Shown: positions 1 through 6,009, counted from the first letter of the stretch. The stretch is DNA of 15,143 nucleotides from an uncultured Mailhella sp. (GCF_905187505.1 NZ_CAJJIC010000046.1:1-15143); one strand, 5' to 3'. Notes: a model not told the origin generated them from the sequence alone. A program made the numbers and translations.

Positions 1-666
1 GGGACAGGGGGTCGTGCCCGTGCCGGTTTCACCTATGCAGAGACCGCGGACAACGGGATCAAGATCGGGAGTCTTTTCTCCCGGCCTTGTCGGCATGAGC
101 CTCATCCTGCAGGAACCGGTGTTCATGCCCGCCACGGTGCGGCCGTCCACCTTGCCCGTCACTTCCACCTGCACGATGTCGCCGTCCTGCGGCCGCCCCT
201 CGGTCACGGGAACCCTTCTGGCCGCACGACCGAGAATGTCGCGAATGAACAGCGACTCCTGCACGGGGTCCGCCTGCGGTTCCTCTTCGTTTATCCGGAT
301 GGATTCCAGATCAGGCAGCTCACGGTCCTCAAGGACGCAGAACTCCACGCTGAACCGGAACTCTTCTCCCCGTCTGGCGTTTTCCCCTTCGTACGTGAGC
401 CCGGCAACGGGAACGAGCGCCTCCCTGGAAAGCGCCTCATCAATCCCGGAGCTCACGAGCGCGTCCGTAGCGGCCTCGGAAATCTGCTGAAAAAAACGCT
501 TCTCCAGAATCTCCAGAGGAGCCTTCCCCGGACGAAAGCCGGCCATGCGGAATGACGCGCCGAACGGCAAGGCCGCCTTTTTCCACGCCGCAAGCACCTG
601 CTGAGGCGAAAAGACCATCGTCAGGCGACGCAGTCCCCCGTCTTTCCTGTCCAACTGATATTCCAT
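1..666 (-). CDS. tig: Trigger factor-like chaperone, 3' part beyond the window
   Basis: This minus-strand gene starts at the ATG at 666-664 and is still open at base 1, so 222 N-terminal residues are visible of a family usually 420-450 aa long. Trigger factor is the ribosome-bound chaperone that meets nascent chains at the exit tunnel. The ribosome-docking signature is present as GFRPGKAPLEILEKRF at about residues 43-58. Typical N-domain features follow, including EEFRFSVEFCVLEDRELPDLE at about 101-121. A segment beginning GDIVQVEVTGKVDGRTVAG at about 162-180 corresponds to the start of the FKBP-like prolyl isomerase domain. That domain looks degenerate: the usual IPGFE region reads TPDLDPVV. 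It may be a divergent Tig or a second paralogue. The ribosome binding site is weak (CAGGT). Family assignment is fairly sure; being the housekeeping copy is not. Confidence 0.8.
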   Translation of the reverse strand, partial: MEYQLDRKDGGLRRLTMVFSPQQVLAAWKKAALPFGASFRMAGFRPGKAPLEILEKRFFQQISEAATDALVSSGIDEALSREALVPVAGLTYEGENARRGEEFRFSVEFCVLEDRELPDLESIRINEEEPQADPVQESLFIRDILGRAARRVPVTEGRPQDGDIVQVEVTGKVDGRTVAGMNTGSCRMRLMPTRPGEKTPDLDPVVRGLCIGETGTGTTPCP

Positions 667-760
667 AATCGAACCTGAATCATCATTTAATGGTTGTGAA
701 TGCCCCGGCCGCAGAATCGTGTCTTTTTCACAGGCACAAGAACGGCAGAACGCCGGACGC

Positions 761-1219
761 TCAGACGAGAGCCTGTCCGTCGGCATGCTCCGGGCGGCCC
801 ATGACAAGCTCCCTATGCCCCGTCCTTTCCTCCACGCGCTCCTGAAGCACGACCAGACCTCTCCTGCGATAAAACGACACGGCCCGCTCATTTTCCTTGT
901 ATACGCTGAGCGTCAGCTCCGGATGCATCCGGCCCGCAATGCGGAACATCCTGCTTCCGAGCCCTTTTCCCTGCGCGCGGGGAGCGACGAAGAGTGCGGC
1001 AAGATACGTGTCGACAAAGGCCAGAAAGGCATCGATTCTTCCGGTCTCATCGTCTGTATGCACCACGATTTCATCACTCATGGGAAGATAAAGCGTACGC
1101 ATGTCCTCAACCGCGGCTTCCCAATACGAACGGGGAATGAACCCGTGCGCCTCCAGGGATGCTTCAAACCATACGCGAACCACCTCTTCCGCGTCATCGT
1201 TGCAAAAAGGACGTATCAT
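761..1219 (-). CDS. GNAT family N-acetyltransferase, YiaC-like
   Basis: A 152-aa GCN5-related acetyltransferase that would transfer acetyl from acetyl-CoA to an amine; the substrate is unknown. The acetyl-CoA pyrophosphate loop is seen as APRAQGKGLG at residues 79-88 (R81-x-x-G84-x-G86). It follows the beta-4 strand YLAALFV and precedes the strand LTLSVYKENERAVSFYRRRG at 102-121, the usual beta-5/alpha-4 region. The order and the N-terminal MIRP...WFEAS...AHGFI pattern resemble E. coli YiaC, a small single-domain member. The start at 1219 is chosen over one nine codons upstream because GGAGG lies four bases ahead of it. The gene is on the same strand as trigger factor, 94 bases upstream of that start, and may or may not be cotranscribed. 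Confidence 0.85.
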   Translation of the reverse strand: MIRPFCNDDAEEVVRVWFEASLEAHGFIPRSYWEAAVEDMRTLYLPMSDEIVVHTDDETGRIDAFLAFVDTYLAALFVAPRAQGKGLGSRMFRIAGRMHPELTLSVYKENERAVSFYRRRGLVVLQERVEERTGHRELVMGRPEHADGQALV

Positions 1220-1516
1220 GCAGCCTCCGCGCCGATATTGTAACATAACAGCGGGAATGGCAAGATGCCGTCTTACCTGCTTGCACTTGCTCCGCGCTCA
1301 TGTCATTCTGCCCTCGAAAAACGAAAGACGGACGACGTCCGCCCCTTTCAGGATCGTTCTGCCGTGCTCCGGCCCGTTCTCCGCTTCGGACCGCTGGACG
1401 ACAAGGCAGCGTGCGGGATTTCCTTTCCGCTTCTGCGGACGGAATTTCTGCAGGCGGCTCCGGCCGCTTTATTAAAAGAATCATGTTTTCCAACAACGCT
1501 CTCAAGAGGTGCATTC
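1220..1516. other. Divergent intergenic region between the GNAT and EF-hand genes
   Basis: These 297 bases separate two divergent genes. They hold the candidate GNAT promoter at the left end. A short GC hairpin lies at 1454-1467 (GCGGC, loop TCCG, GCCGC) followed by TTTATT on the plus strand. This hairpin may be a weak terminator or attenuator ahead of the EF-hand gene. Open frames crossing the region have no recognisable protein character. No clear plus-strand promoter was identified. Confidence 0.4.
1237..1263 (-). promoter_or_regulatory. Candidate sigma-70 promoter for the GNAT gene
   Basis: On the minus strand TTGCCA (1263-1258) and TACAAT (1242-1237) are separated by 15 bases, shorter than the ideal 17. 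The -10 box is five of six to consensus and sits a few bases upstream of the GGAGG that selects the GNAT start at 1219, giving a very short leader. The short spacer lowers confidence. Confidence 0.4.
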
Positions 1517-2005
1517 ATGCATATCGCTGCTTCCGGGGCTGCGGCCCTCATTCTCGCACTTTCCTGTTCCGTCATGCCCGCGCTTGCCATGCCGGGCGCC
1601 GGGGACGGCATGACCGTCCGTCCCTCCGATCCTGCGGAACGCTTCGATCAGATGGACACGAACCACGACAAAAGTCTCTCATGGGAAGAACTTTCCGCCG
1701 CAAGACCTAACCTCAGCCGCAACGCCTTCGACATCATAGACACGAGCCGCGACGGGACCATCAGTCTCGATGAATGGAAGGCGTTTTCCGCCGGACACGG
1801 GGGCTCCATGAGCATGCCCGACATGAGCGAAATGATGAAGGCCATGCGCGGCGCCGGCGACGGTGGAAAGGTCATGCCGTCAGAAGGCGGCATGCCGCTC
1901 ATCATGCCCCCCTCGAAAAACGACGCCGTCGCTCCCGCGCCCGAAAAATCCGTGAAAAGCGGCTCGGGAATGCTGCTCATCACTCCTCCAGCGGAGGCGA
2001 AGTAA
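1517..2005 (+). CDS. Exported EF-hand protein
   Basis: A 162-aa protein with a Sec signal peptide: hydrophobic residues about 8-20 ending in PALA at 21-24, with cleavage probably after A24, so it acts outside the cytoplasm. Two EF-hand calcium loops follow. D47-T-N-H-D-K-S-L-S-W-E-E58 has D, N, D, S, S, E at ligand positions. D75-T-S-R-D-G-T-I-S-L-D-E86 has the canonical central Gly80. The C-terminal half is Met/Gly/Pro-rich and low in complexity. It carries a near repeat, GMPLIMPP at 125-132 and GMLLITPP at 151-158. The ATG at 1517 is chosen over upstream starts because the signal peptide begins there and AGAGGT lies eight bases before it. Its stop is one base before the start of the cystathionine lyase gene, so the two are probably cotranscribed. 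The role is unknown; calcium binding is inferred from the loops. Confidence 0.8.
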   Translation: MHIAASGAAALILALSCSVMPALAMPGAGDGMTVRPSDPAERFDQMDTNHDKSLSWEELSAARPNLSRNAFDIIDTSRDGTISLDEWKAFSAGHGGSMSMPDMSEMMKAMRGAGDGGKVMPSEGGMPLIMPPSKNDAVAPAPEKSVKSGSGMLLITPPAEAK

Positions 2006-2006
2006 C

Positions 2007-3197
2007 ATGAAGGATGCCTCCATTCTGGTTCATGCCGGGCGCGCCCCTCTGCGTGTCGGCGGTCCCGTCAACATGCCTGTGCATCGTGCCTCCACCATTG
2101 TTTCTCCCACGCTGGAGGAATTCGACGCCAACGAAGCCGGAGATGCCAAATTCCGCAACGTCTGCTACGGAGCTCTCGGCACGGAAAACGCCTTTGCCCT
2201 GTGCGACGCCGTGAACCGCCTGGAACAGGGCGCGGGAGCCATGGTGACGAGCTCCGGCCTTTCCGCATGCACGCAGTCGCTTCTCGCCTTCGTGGGCGCG
2301 GGCGATCATGTGCTCATGCCCGACAGCGTCTATGGTCCGCAGAGAATGTTCTGTGAAACCATCCTTCGCCGCTTCGGCGTGGAAACGACATTCTACGACC
2401 CGCGCATCGGCGCAGACATGGACATTCTCATCAAGGCGAACACGAGAGTCGTCTATACGGAGGCTCCGGGCTCCCTCACCTTTGAAATGCAGGACATTCC
2501 CGCCATAGTGAAGGCAGCCCATGCGCACGGCGCCATCGTCATCATGGACAACACCTGGGCCGGCCCCCTCTACTTCAAGCCGCTCACTGTCGGCGTGGAC
2601 ATCTGCGTGGAAGCCGCCACCAAGTTCATCGCCGGTCATTCCGATCTTGTCATGGGCATCATCATCGCCCGCACGGACGAACTCTACCGGCGCATGCGCT
2701 CCTTCTGCGTGCAGATGGGAGAAATCGCCTCCCCCGACGACTGCTACATGGCCCTTCGCGGTCTGCGAACCATGAAGGTCCGCATGCAGACGCAGTTTGC
2801 TCAGGCCCTCACGCTTGCACGCTGGCTGCAAGACCGCCCCGAGGTCATGCAGGTGCTCTATCCGCCGCTTGAAGGAGACCCGGGTCACGAACTGTGGGCC
2901 CGCGACTTTTCGGGTGGCGGCTCGCTCTTCTCCATCGTCCTGCCGAAAACGGAGAAAAAGGCCGTGGCGGCCATGCTCAACGGCTACAGGATGTTCAGCA
3001 TAGGCGCAAGCTGGGGCGGATACGACAGCCTCGTGGAGCACTGTCATCCGCAGCGCACGGCTCTCAACCGCGTATCTCCCGTATGGAACGACGACAACTG
3101 CACGCTCGTGCGCTATGCCGTAGGTCTTGAAGACGTGGACGATCTCAAGGCCGATCTGGAAGAAGGATTTGCCCGTCTGAATGCCGCGCGTTCCTGA
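2007..3197 (+). CDS. metC: Cystathionine beta-lyase-type PLP enzyme (Cys/Met metabolism family)
   Basis: A 396-aa member of the Cys/Met metabolism PLP enzymes. The family's beta-lyase cleaves cystathionine to homocysteine, pyruvate and ammonia in methionine synthesis. The PLP Schiff-base lysine is K206 in EAATKFIAGHSDLVMG. D181 in VIMDNTW is the expected ligand of the pyridine nitrogen, and the substrate/cofactor region YGALGTENAFAL begins at Y54. TSSGLSA at 81-87 matches the phosphate-binding stretch. Length is close to E. coli MetC (about 395 aa). GGAGG at 1993-1997, inside the end of the EF-hand gene and nine bases upstream, selects the start and suggests translational coupling. Members of this family with gamma-synthase or desulfhydrase activity are hard to separate by eye, so MetC is the best but not a certain call. 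It ends in TGA, showing TGA is a normal stop here. Confidence 0.83.
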   Translation: MKDASILVHAGRAPLRVGGPVNMPVHRASTIVSPTLEEFDANEAGDAKFRNVCYGALGTENAFALCDAVNRLEQGAGAMVTSSGLSACTQSLLAFVGAGDHVLMPDSVYGPQRMFCETILRRFGVETTFYDPRIGADMDILIKANTRVVYTEAPGSLTFEMQDIPAIVKAAHAHGAIVIMDNTWAGPLYFKPLTVGVDICVEAATKFIAGHSDLVMGIIIARTDELYRRMRSFCVQMGEIASPDDCYMALRGLRTMKVRMQTQFAQALTLARWLQDRPEVMQVLYPPLEGDPGHELWARDFSGGGSLFSIVLPKTEKKAVAAMLNGYRMFSIGASWGGYDSLVEHCHPQRTALNRVSPVWNDDNCTLVRYAVGLEDVDDLKADLEEGFARLNAARS

Positions 3198-3205
3198 AGA
3201 ACGCG
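3187..3205 (+). other. Hairpin overlapping the end of metC
   Basis: A perfect 7-bp stem, CGCGTTC (3187-3193) and GAACGCG (3199-3205), spans the metC stop codon with a five-base loop. No T tract follows, so it is not a standard intrinsic terminator. It may protect the mRNA end or contribute to Rho-dependent termination. Confidence 0.4.
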
Positions 3206-3272
3206 GTGAGGTCCCCGCTTGTACGGAAGCGGAACGGCCGGAACAAAAACGGCGAAAACCCTTTTCCTTCCA

Positions 3273-3301
3273 TTGACAAAATCAAGAACCGTTCCTATTT
3301 T
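3273..3301 (+). promoter_or_regulatory. Sigma-70 promoter of the HesB-like selenoprotein gene
   Basis: A perfect -35 box TTGACA (3273-3278), exactly 17 bases of spacer and a -10 box TATTTT (3296-3301) make this the best promoter in the window. Transcription would begin near 3308, about 20 bases before the start codon at 3330, leaving room only for the ribosome binding site GGAG at 3320-3323. The gene pair downstream therefore probably forms its own transcription unit, separate from metC. Confidence 0.75.
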
Positions 3302-3329
3302 TACCGAAACCACTTTTCTGGAGATTTAC

Positions 3330-3647
3330 ATGATCAATCTTTCCGACGCTGCCCGTCAGGAGCTTGAGGCTTTCTTCGCCGACAAGCCCAGAACCGGCAT
3401 CCGCATCTACCTGGCCCCCGGCGGCTGAAGCGGTCCTCGTCTTGCTCTGGCTCTGGACGAGCCTAACGACAATGATCAGGCCTTCGAAGTCAACGGATTC
3501 ACGTTCTGTCTGGAAAAATCGCTGCTGGAACGCATCGGCGGCGTAAAAATCGACGTAAGCTACATGGGCTTCATCGTCGAACCTGAACTTCCGCTTCAGG
3601 GCGGGAGCAGCTGCGCTTCCTGCGGCAGCTCCTGCGGCAGTCACTAA
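3330..3647 (+). CDS. HesB/IscA-like selenoprotein with in-frame UGA at codon 33
   Basis: A 105-aa HesB/IscA-fold protein whose codon 33 (3426-3428) is TGA, read here as selenocysteine. The same frame continues without another stop to TAA at 3645-3647. The read-through half is plainly the same protein: LAPGG-U-SGPRLALALDEPN aligns with LAPGGCSGPRIGLALDEPN of the neighbour gene at 3722, with Cys33 opposite the TGA. Later conserved stretches include GFTFC (56-60), IGG (70-72) and MGFIVEPELPL (79-89). A-type proteins carry or deliver Fe-S clusters using a first Cys and a C-terminal Cys pair. Here the first is Sec33 and the tail has C95, C98 and C102. HesB-like selenoproteins are an established bacterial selenoprotein family. 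The start is supported by GGAG six bases upstream and a strong promoter. Ordinary translation would give a 32-aa fragment. A disabling point mutation is the alternative, but intact downstream conservation argues against it. Confidence 0.88.
3426..3463 (+). promoter_or_regulatory. UGA Sec codon and candidate bacterial SECIS hairpin
   Basis: Directly after the TGA (3426-3428) lies a stem CTCGTC (3436-3441) with GACGAG (3456-3461). GG (3432-3433) with CC (3462-3463) can extend it across a two-base bulge. The 14-base loop can close further by GC (3444-3445) with GC (3450-3451), leaving TCTG at the apex, about 17 bases past the UGA. Bacterial SECIS elements lie within roughly 40 bases after the UGA and bind SelB through a small apical loop, so position and size fit. 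The loop sequence is not diagnostic by eye. Confidence 0.5.
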
Positions 3648-3670
3648 ACAAGAGTCCGCTTCGAGGTTCA

Positions 3671-3688
3671 GGGAAGGTCGACCTTCCC
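3671..3688. promoter_or_regulatory. 18-base perfect palindrome between the two HesB-like genes
   Basis: GGGAAGGTC is followed directly by its reverse complement GACCTTCCC, giving nine perfect base pairs with no loop. This looks more like a dimeric regulator site than an RNA hairpin. It lies 33 bases upstream of the GTG start of the Cys-containing paralogue and downstream of the selenoprotein stop. No promoter boxes are clear around it. Confidence 0.5.
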
Positions 3689-3721
3689 CATATACCCACC
3701 CTTACCCAACGGAGCATCCCT

Positions 3722-4060
3722 GTGTTTACTCTTACCGAAAGCGCCCGCACCGAACTTGACGCCTTCTTCGCCGACAAGGAAAAATCTGCCATTCGTCTGT
3801 ATCTCGCCCCCGGCGGATGCAGCGGCCCCCGCATCGGTCTTGCCCTTGATGAACCCAACGAGCAGGACTTCGTCGCCGAACAGGACGGTTATACCTTCTG
3901 TGCGACGAAGGAACTGTGGGCCACCATCGGTGGAGCCACCGTCGACGCGAGCCCCATGGGCTTCCTCGTCACGCCTGAAATCCCCCTGCCCAACATGGGC
4001 GGCGGATGCGGCTGCTCCAGCTGCGGTACCGGCACCTGTGGCGGCGGCTGCCACCACTAA
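3722..4060 (+). CDS. HesB/IscA-like protein, Cys paralogue of the upstream selenoprotein
   Basis: A 112-aa HesB/IscA-fold protein, close in sequence to the selenoprotein just upstream; shared blocks include ELxAFFADK, LAPGG(U/C)SGPR and ALDEPN. It has Cys33 where the neighbour has Sec. Its tail has CGC at 96-98 and further cysteines at 101, 106 and 110, ending in His-His. C33 followed by CGC 62 residues later is the usual A-type Fe-S carrier arrangement, so binding or transfer of an Fe-S cluster or metal is a reasonable inference. The extra Cys/Gly-rich tail is unusual. It starts with GTG at 3722, preceded by GGAG at 3711-3714. It lies 74 bases after the Sec gene and may be cotranscribed with it or separately controlled through the palindrome at 3671-3688. 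No isc or suf genes are in view. Confidence 0.87.
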   Translation: MFTLTESARTELDAFFADKEKSAIRLYLAPGGCSGPRIGLALDEPNEQDFVAEQDGYTFCATKELWATIGGATVDASPMGFLVTPEIPLPNMGGGCGCSSCGTGTCGGGCHH

Positions 4061-4080
4061 ACCTCTTCAGCGGTTTTCGG

Positions 4081-4109
4081 AAGCCGCCGATCCGGCTTTT
4101 CTCTTCTCT
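4081..4109 (+). terminator. Probable intrinsic terminator after the HesB-like pair
   Basis: The stem AAGCCG (4081-4086) pairs with CGGCTT (4093-4098) around a six-base loop, followed by a pyrimidine-rich TTCTCTTCTC run. It begins 20 bases past the stop of the Cys paralogue. It is of modest strength, because the T run is interrupted by C. Confidence 0.5.
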
Positions 4110-4210
4110 CTTTGCCTGCGGGAAAAGTCCTGAAACGAAACGCCGTCATCTGACGCATCACGCCGACTTCTTCAGCGTGACGCCGACAAACGGACTTCCG
4201 AAATCATATC

Positions 4211-4244
4211 AAGGCCGCCGTGCTTCCGGGCATGGCGGCCTTTT
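4211..4244 (+). terminator. Strong intrinsic terminator
   Basis: AAGGCCGCCGTG (4211-4222) pairs with CATGGCGGCCTT (4231-4242) through 12 bp including one G-T wobble, with an eight-base loop, ending in TTTT and C. It points along the plus strand and lies 150 bases after the HesB-like pair and 137 bases before the racemase gene. It could be a second terminator for the pair, the end of a small RNA, or an attenuator. Confidence 0.75.
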
Positions 4245-4381
4245 CATTGCAGCGGCGGTCTGTTGCCGCCCGTGCCTCCGCCGCGTCCGCACGCGGCCCT
4301 CGTTTTCCGCACCGGCGGCCAGACGCCGCACTCCGCCGGAGCGCTCCTTTTTCCACGTCACGGCCGCACAAGGAGAAGATC

Positions 4382-5212
4382 ATGTTCGCGTTCTGGAAAA
4401 TGACTCCGGGGGGAAACCCCACCATCCTTTTGAAAGCCGAGGACATCCCTCCTGCCCAACGGGCCATGGTGGCCAACTCCGTCATGAGCGACCAGCACAT
4501 CGGCGCGGAGCAGACCGGCTATGTCCGTCTTGACGGCATGCCGAGGCTGGACATGATGGGCGGCGAATTCTGCCTCAACGCCACGCGCTGCTTTGCTGTG
4601 ATTCTTGCGGAACAGGGCCTCCTGACCCGAGAAGGAAACACCCTTGCCGGACGCGTGGAGGTATCCGGCGTTCCGGACACGGTGGCCGTGCGCGTTGTTC
4701 CCCGCAAAAACGATCTGCCCTTTGCCGAAGCCTGCCTGCACTTTTCCGTCCTTCCCGAACCGGAAAACTTCCCCGGAAACATCTCGCTGGTGCGCGTCCC
4801 CGGCATAGCCCACATCATTCAGACCGGACAGGTCCCGGCCGCCGGGGCACTGCCTTCTTTCTGCTCGCATCAGCGTCTGATCTGTTCCGTCGCCGAAGAA
4901 GAAGCCGTGGGCCATCTCTGGCTGACGTGCGGGACTCTCTCGCCGGATGGCCAGCAGGCCGAGCTTCATCCCGTCGTATGGGTCCGGGACACGGGCTCTC
5001 TGTGCAGCGAAAGCGCCTGCGGCTCCGGTACGCTTGCCTCGGCCATTCTTCTCCATGCCAGAACCGGGGCAGAACGCTTCCGCATCGTGCAGCCCAGCGG
5101 GTGCGCACTCTCTGTGCGTCTGGAGCACTCCGGCGACGGCTGGGACGTATGGGTAGGAGGTCCGGTACGCATGACCGCCCGGGGAGAAACCGATCTCACG
5201 GGAATTCTTTAA
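4382..5212 (+). CDS. DapF-fold amino acid racemase, CntK (histidine racemase)-like
   Basis: A 276-aa protein of the PLP-independent diaminopimelate epimerase fold, in which two cysteines act as acid and base on the alpha carbon. The pair is visible as C64 in GGEFCLNATRC and C213 in ESACGSGTLAS. The first motif is not the CGNGxRC of true DapF. Together with the N-terminal FWKMTPGGNPTIL pattern, the spacing and the total length, it is closer to CntK, the histidine racemase of staphylopine synthesis (catalytic pair near 72 and 219). That comparison is from memory, not an alignment. The start is fixed by AGGAG six bases upstream; longer in-frame starts have non-coding-like sequence. No opine synthase or aminobutyrate transferase gene lies nearby, so a metallophore role is not supported by context. 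The substrate could be another amino acid. Confidence 0.75.
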   Translation: MFAFWKMTPGGNPTILLKAEDIPPAQRAMVANSVMSDQHIGAEQTGYVRLDGMPRLDMMGGEFCLNATRCFAVILAEQGLLTREGNTLAGRVEVSGVPDTVAVRVVPRKNDLPFAEACLHFSVLPEPENFPGNISLVRVPGIAHIIQTGQVPAAGALPSFCSHQRLICSVAEEEAVGHLWLTCGTLSPDGQQAELHPVVWVRDTGSLCSESACGSGTLASAILLHARTGAERFRIVQPSGCALSVRLEHSGDGWDVWVGGPVRMTARGETDLTGIL

Positions 5213-5436
5213 TGTCCGTCCCGGACGCCTGCGGACAAATCCGACGGCCGACAACTGCCCGGGACTCTGTCCCCACGCACGGGACGAGCCTTCCCTCGAA
5301 GAGCTCCCCGGTGCCGCAGGTTGAACCTTTTTCCGCCGGAGAACGCGCGACGACTTCCGACGAGATCGCCGTTCACACTTTGTAACAGTTGCGATCCCTG
5401 TTTTCCCTTGCCAACTTCGGCAGGATGATTAGAGTT

Positions 5437-5450
5437 AACACCATAGTGTT
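5437..5450. repeat. Small inverted repeat upstream of the zinc-ribbon gene
   Basis: AACAC (5437-5441) and GTGTT (5446-5450) flank CATA, about 30 bases before the start at 5480. It may be an operator or an mRNA 5' hairpin. The surrounding 5213-5479 region (267 bases) otherwise shows no gene. A TTGCCA at 5408-5413 has no convincing -10 partner. Confidence 0.3.
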
Positions 5451-5479
5451 CAAGACTTCATCCTGACGAGGGTTTCTTC

Positions 5480-5896
5480 ATGAACTGCCCCAACTGCCAC
5501 GCCAGCATTCCCGATGACAGCAAGTCCTGCCCCAGCTGCGGGCAACCCATCATCCACGTTCGAGACGTCGTGGACGCCGAGCTTGTGGATCACCCGCACG
5601 CCGAAGAACCCCGCGGAGGCTTCCATCAGCGCGTCGTCTTCATGCAGTCAAACGGCAGCCAGCTTCTTCCTTCCTGCCAGATGGGCATCATCACCCTGGC
5701 GCTGGCCTTTGCCATGGGACTCAAATTCGGTCTTCTGGCCTGCATAGGCTTTCTGGTCTTTTCCGGCATAGCCCGGGTCATCACCTTTGCCGTGAACATA
5801 CAGCTCGCCATGATGGGGCGCACCATCAGTCCCCTTGTGCTGCAGATCTTCTCCTGGTTCTGCTGCTGGTCTCTGGTCGCCTGGCTGGCTTCCTGA
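5480..5896 (+). CDS. Zinc-ribbon membrane protein of unknown function
   Basis: A 138-aa protein with an N-terminal zinc ribbon: C3-x-x-C6 and C17-x-x-C20, in MNCPNCHASIP and KSCPSCGQPI. A charged linker (about residues 28-55) follows, then a hydrophobic half. Membrane segments are likely at about 67-85, 86-106 and 117-137, the second and third separated by a short polar stretch (MMGRT). The zinc ribbon would sit in the cytoplasm. The first segment contains an additional Cys66 and the last a CC pair at 128-129. GAGGG seven bases upstream selects the start. The gene stands alone between a 267-base gap and a strong terminator. The family is not recognised; this architecture is common among bacterial hypothetical proteins, so no reaction is proposed. 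Confidence 0.75.
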   Translation: MNCPNCHASIPDDSKSCPSCGQPIIHVRDVVDAELVDHPHAEEPRGGFHQRVVFMQSNGSQLLPSCQMGIITLALAFAMGLKFGLLACIGFLVFSGIARVITFAVNIQLAMMGRTISPLVLQIFSWFCCWSLVAWLAS

Positions 5897-6009
5897 CGAC
5901 GTTCCGAAAGACTCCCCTCCCCCCCCGCTCCGACCTCCACGCTCGTCGTGAGGCTTTTCCTTCACTCCGTGCACCTCGTGAACGCCGGTAAAATTTCCCG
6001 AATCGTTTC

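Larger units (their letters stand above)
4061..4381 (+). other. 321-base gap with stacked hairpins between the HesB pair and the racemase
   Basis: Besides the two terminators, bases 4144-4155 form a small inverted repeat (CGTCA, TC, TGACG). Bases 4158-4180 form TCACGC and GCGTGA around an 11-base loop. From 4245 to 4371 no further strong structure or promoter was recognised. Open frames through this stretch have Arg/Ser/Pro-rich, non-protein-like compositions. The only clear translation signal is the AGGAG at 4371-4375 belonging to the next gene. Confidence 0.4.

Noticed and set aside
1980..3047. A 355-aa minus-strand frame opposite metC
   Set aside because: Its composition is that of a shadow frame, and the plus strand carries intact PLP enzyme motifs across the same span.
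3219..3428. A 69-aa open frame ending at the TGA at 3428
   Set aside because: Its upstream part is non-coding and crosses the promoter. Only the last 32 residues are real, as the N-terminus of the selenoprotein starting at 3330.
3282..3644. A minus-strand 120-aa frame opposite the selenoprotein gene
   Set aside because: It is the mirror of the GC-rich plus-strand gene, with Ala/Gly-rich composition and no ribosome binding site.
4220..4381. Upstream extension of the racemase to an ATG at 4220
   Set aside because: The extra 54 residues are Arg/Ser/Pro-rich, begin inside the terminator stem, and the strong ribosome binding site is at 4371-4375.
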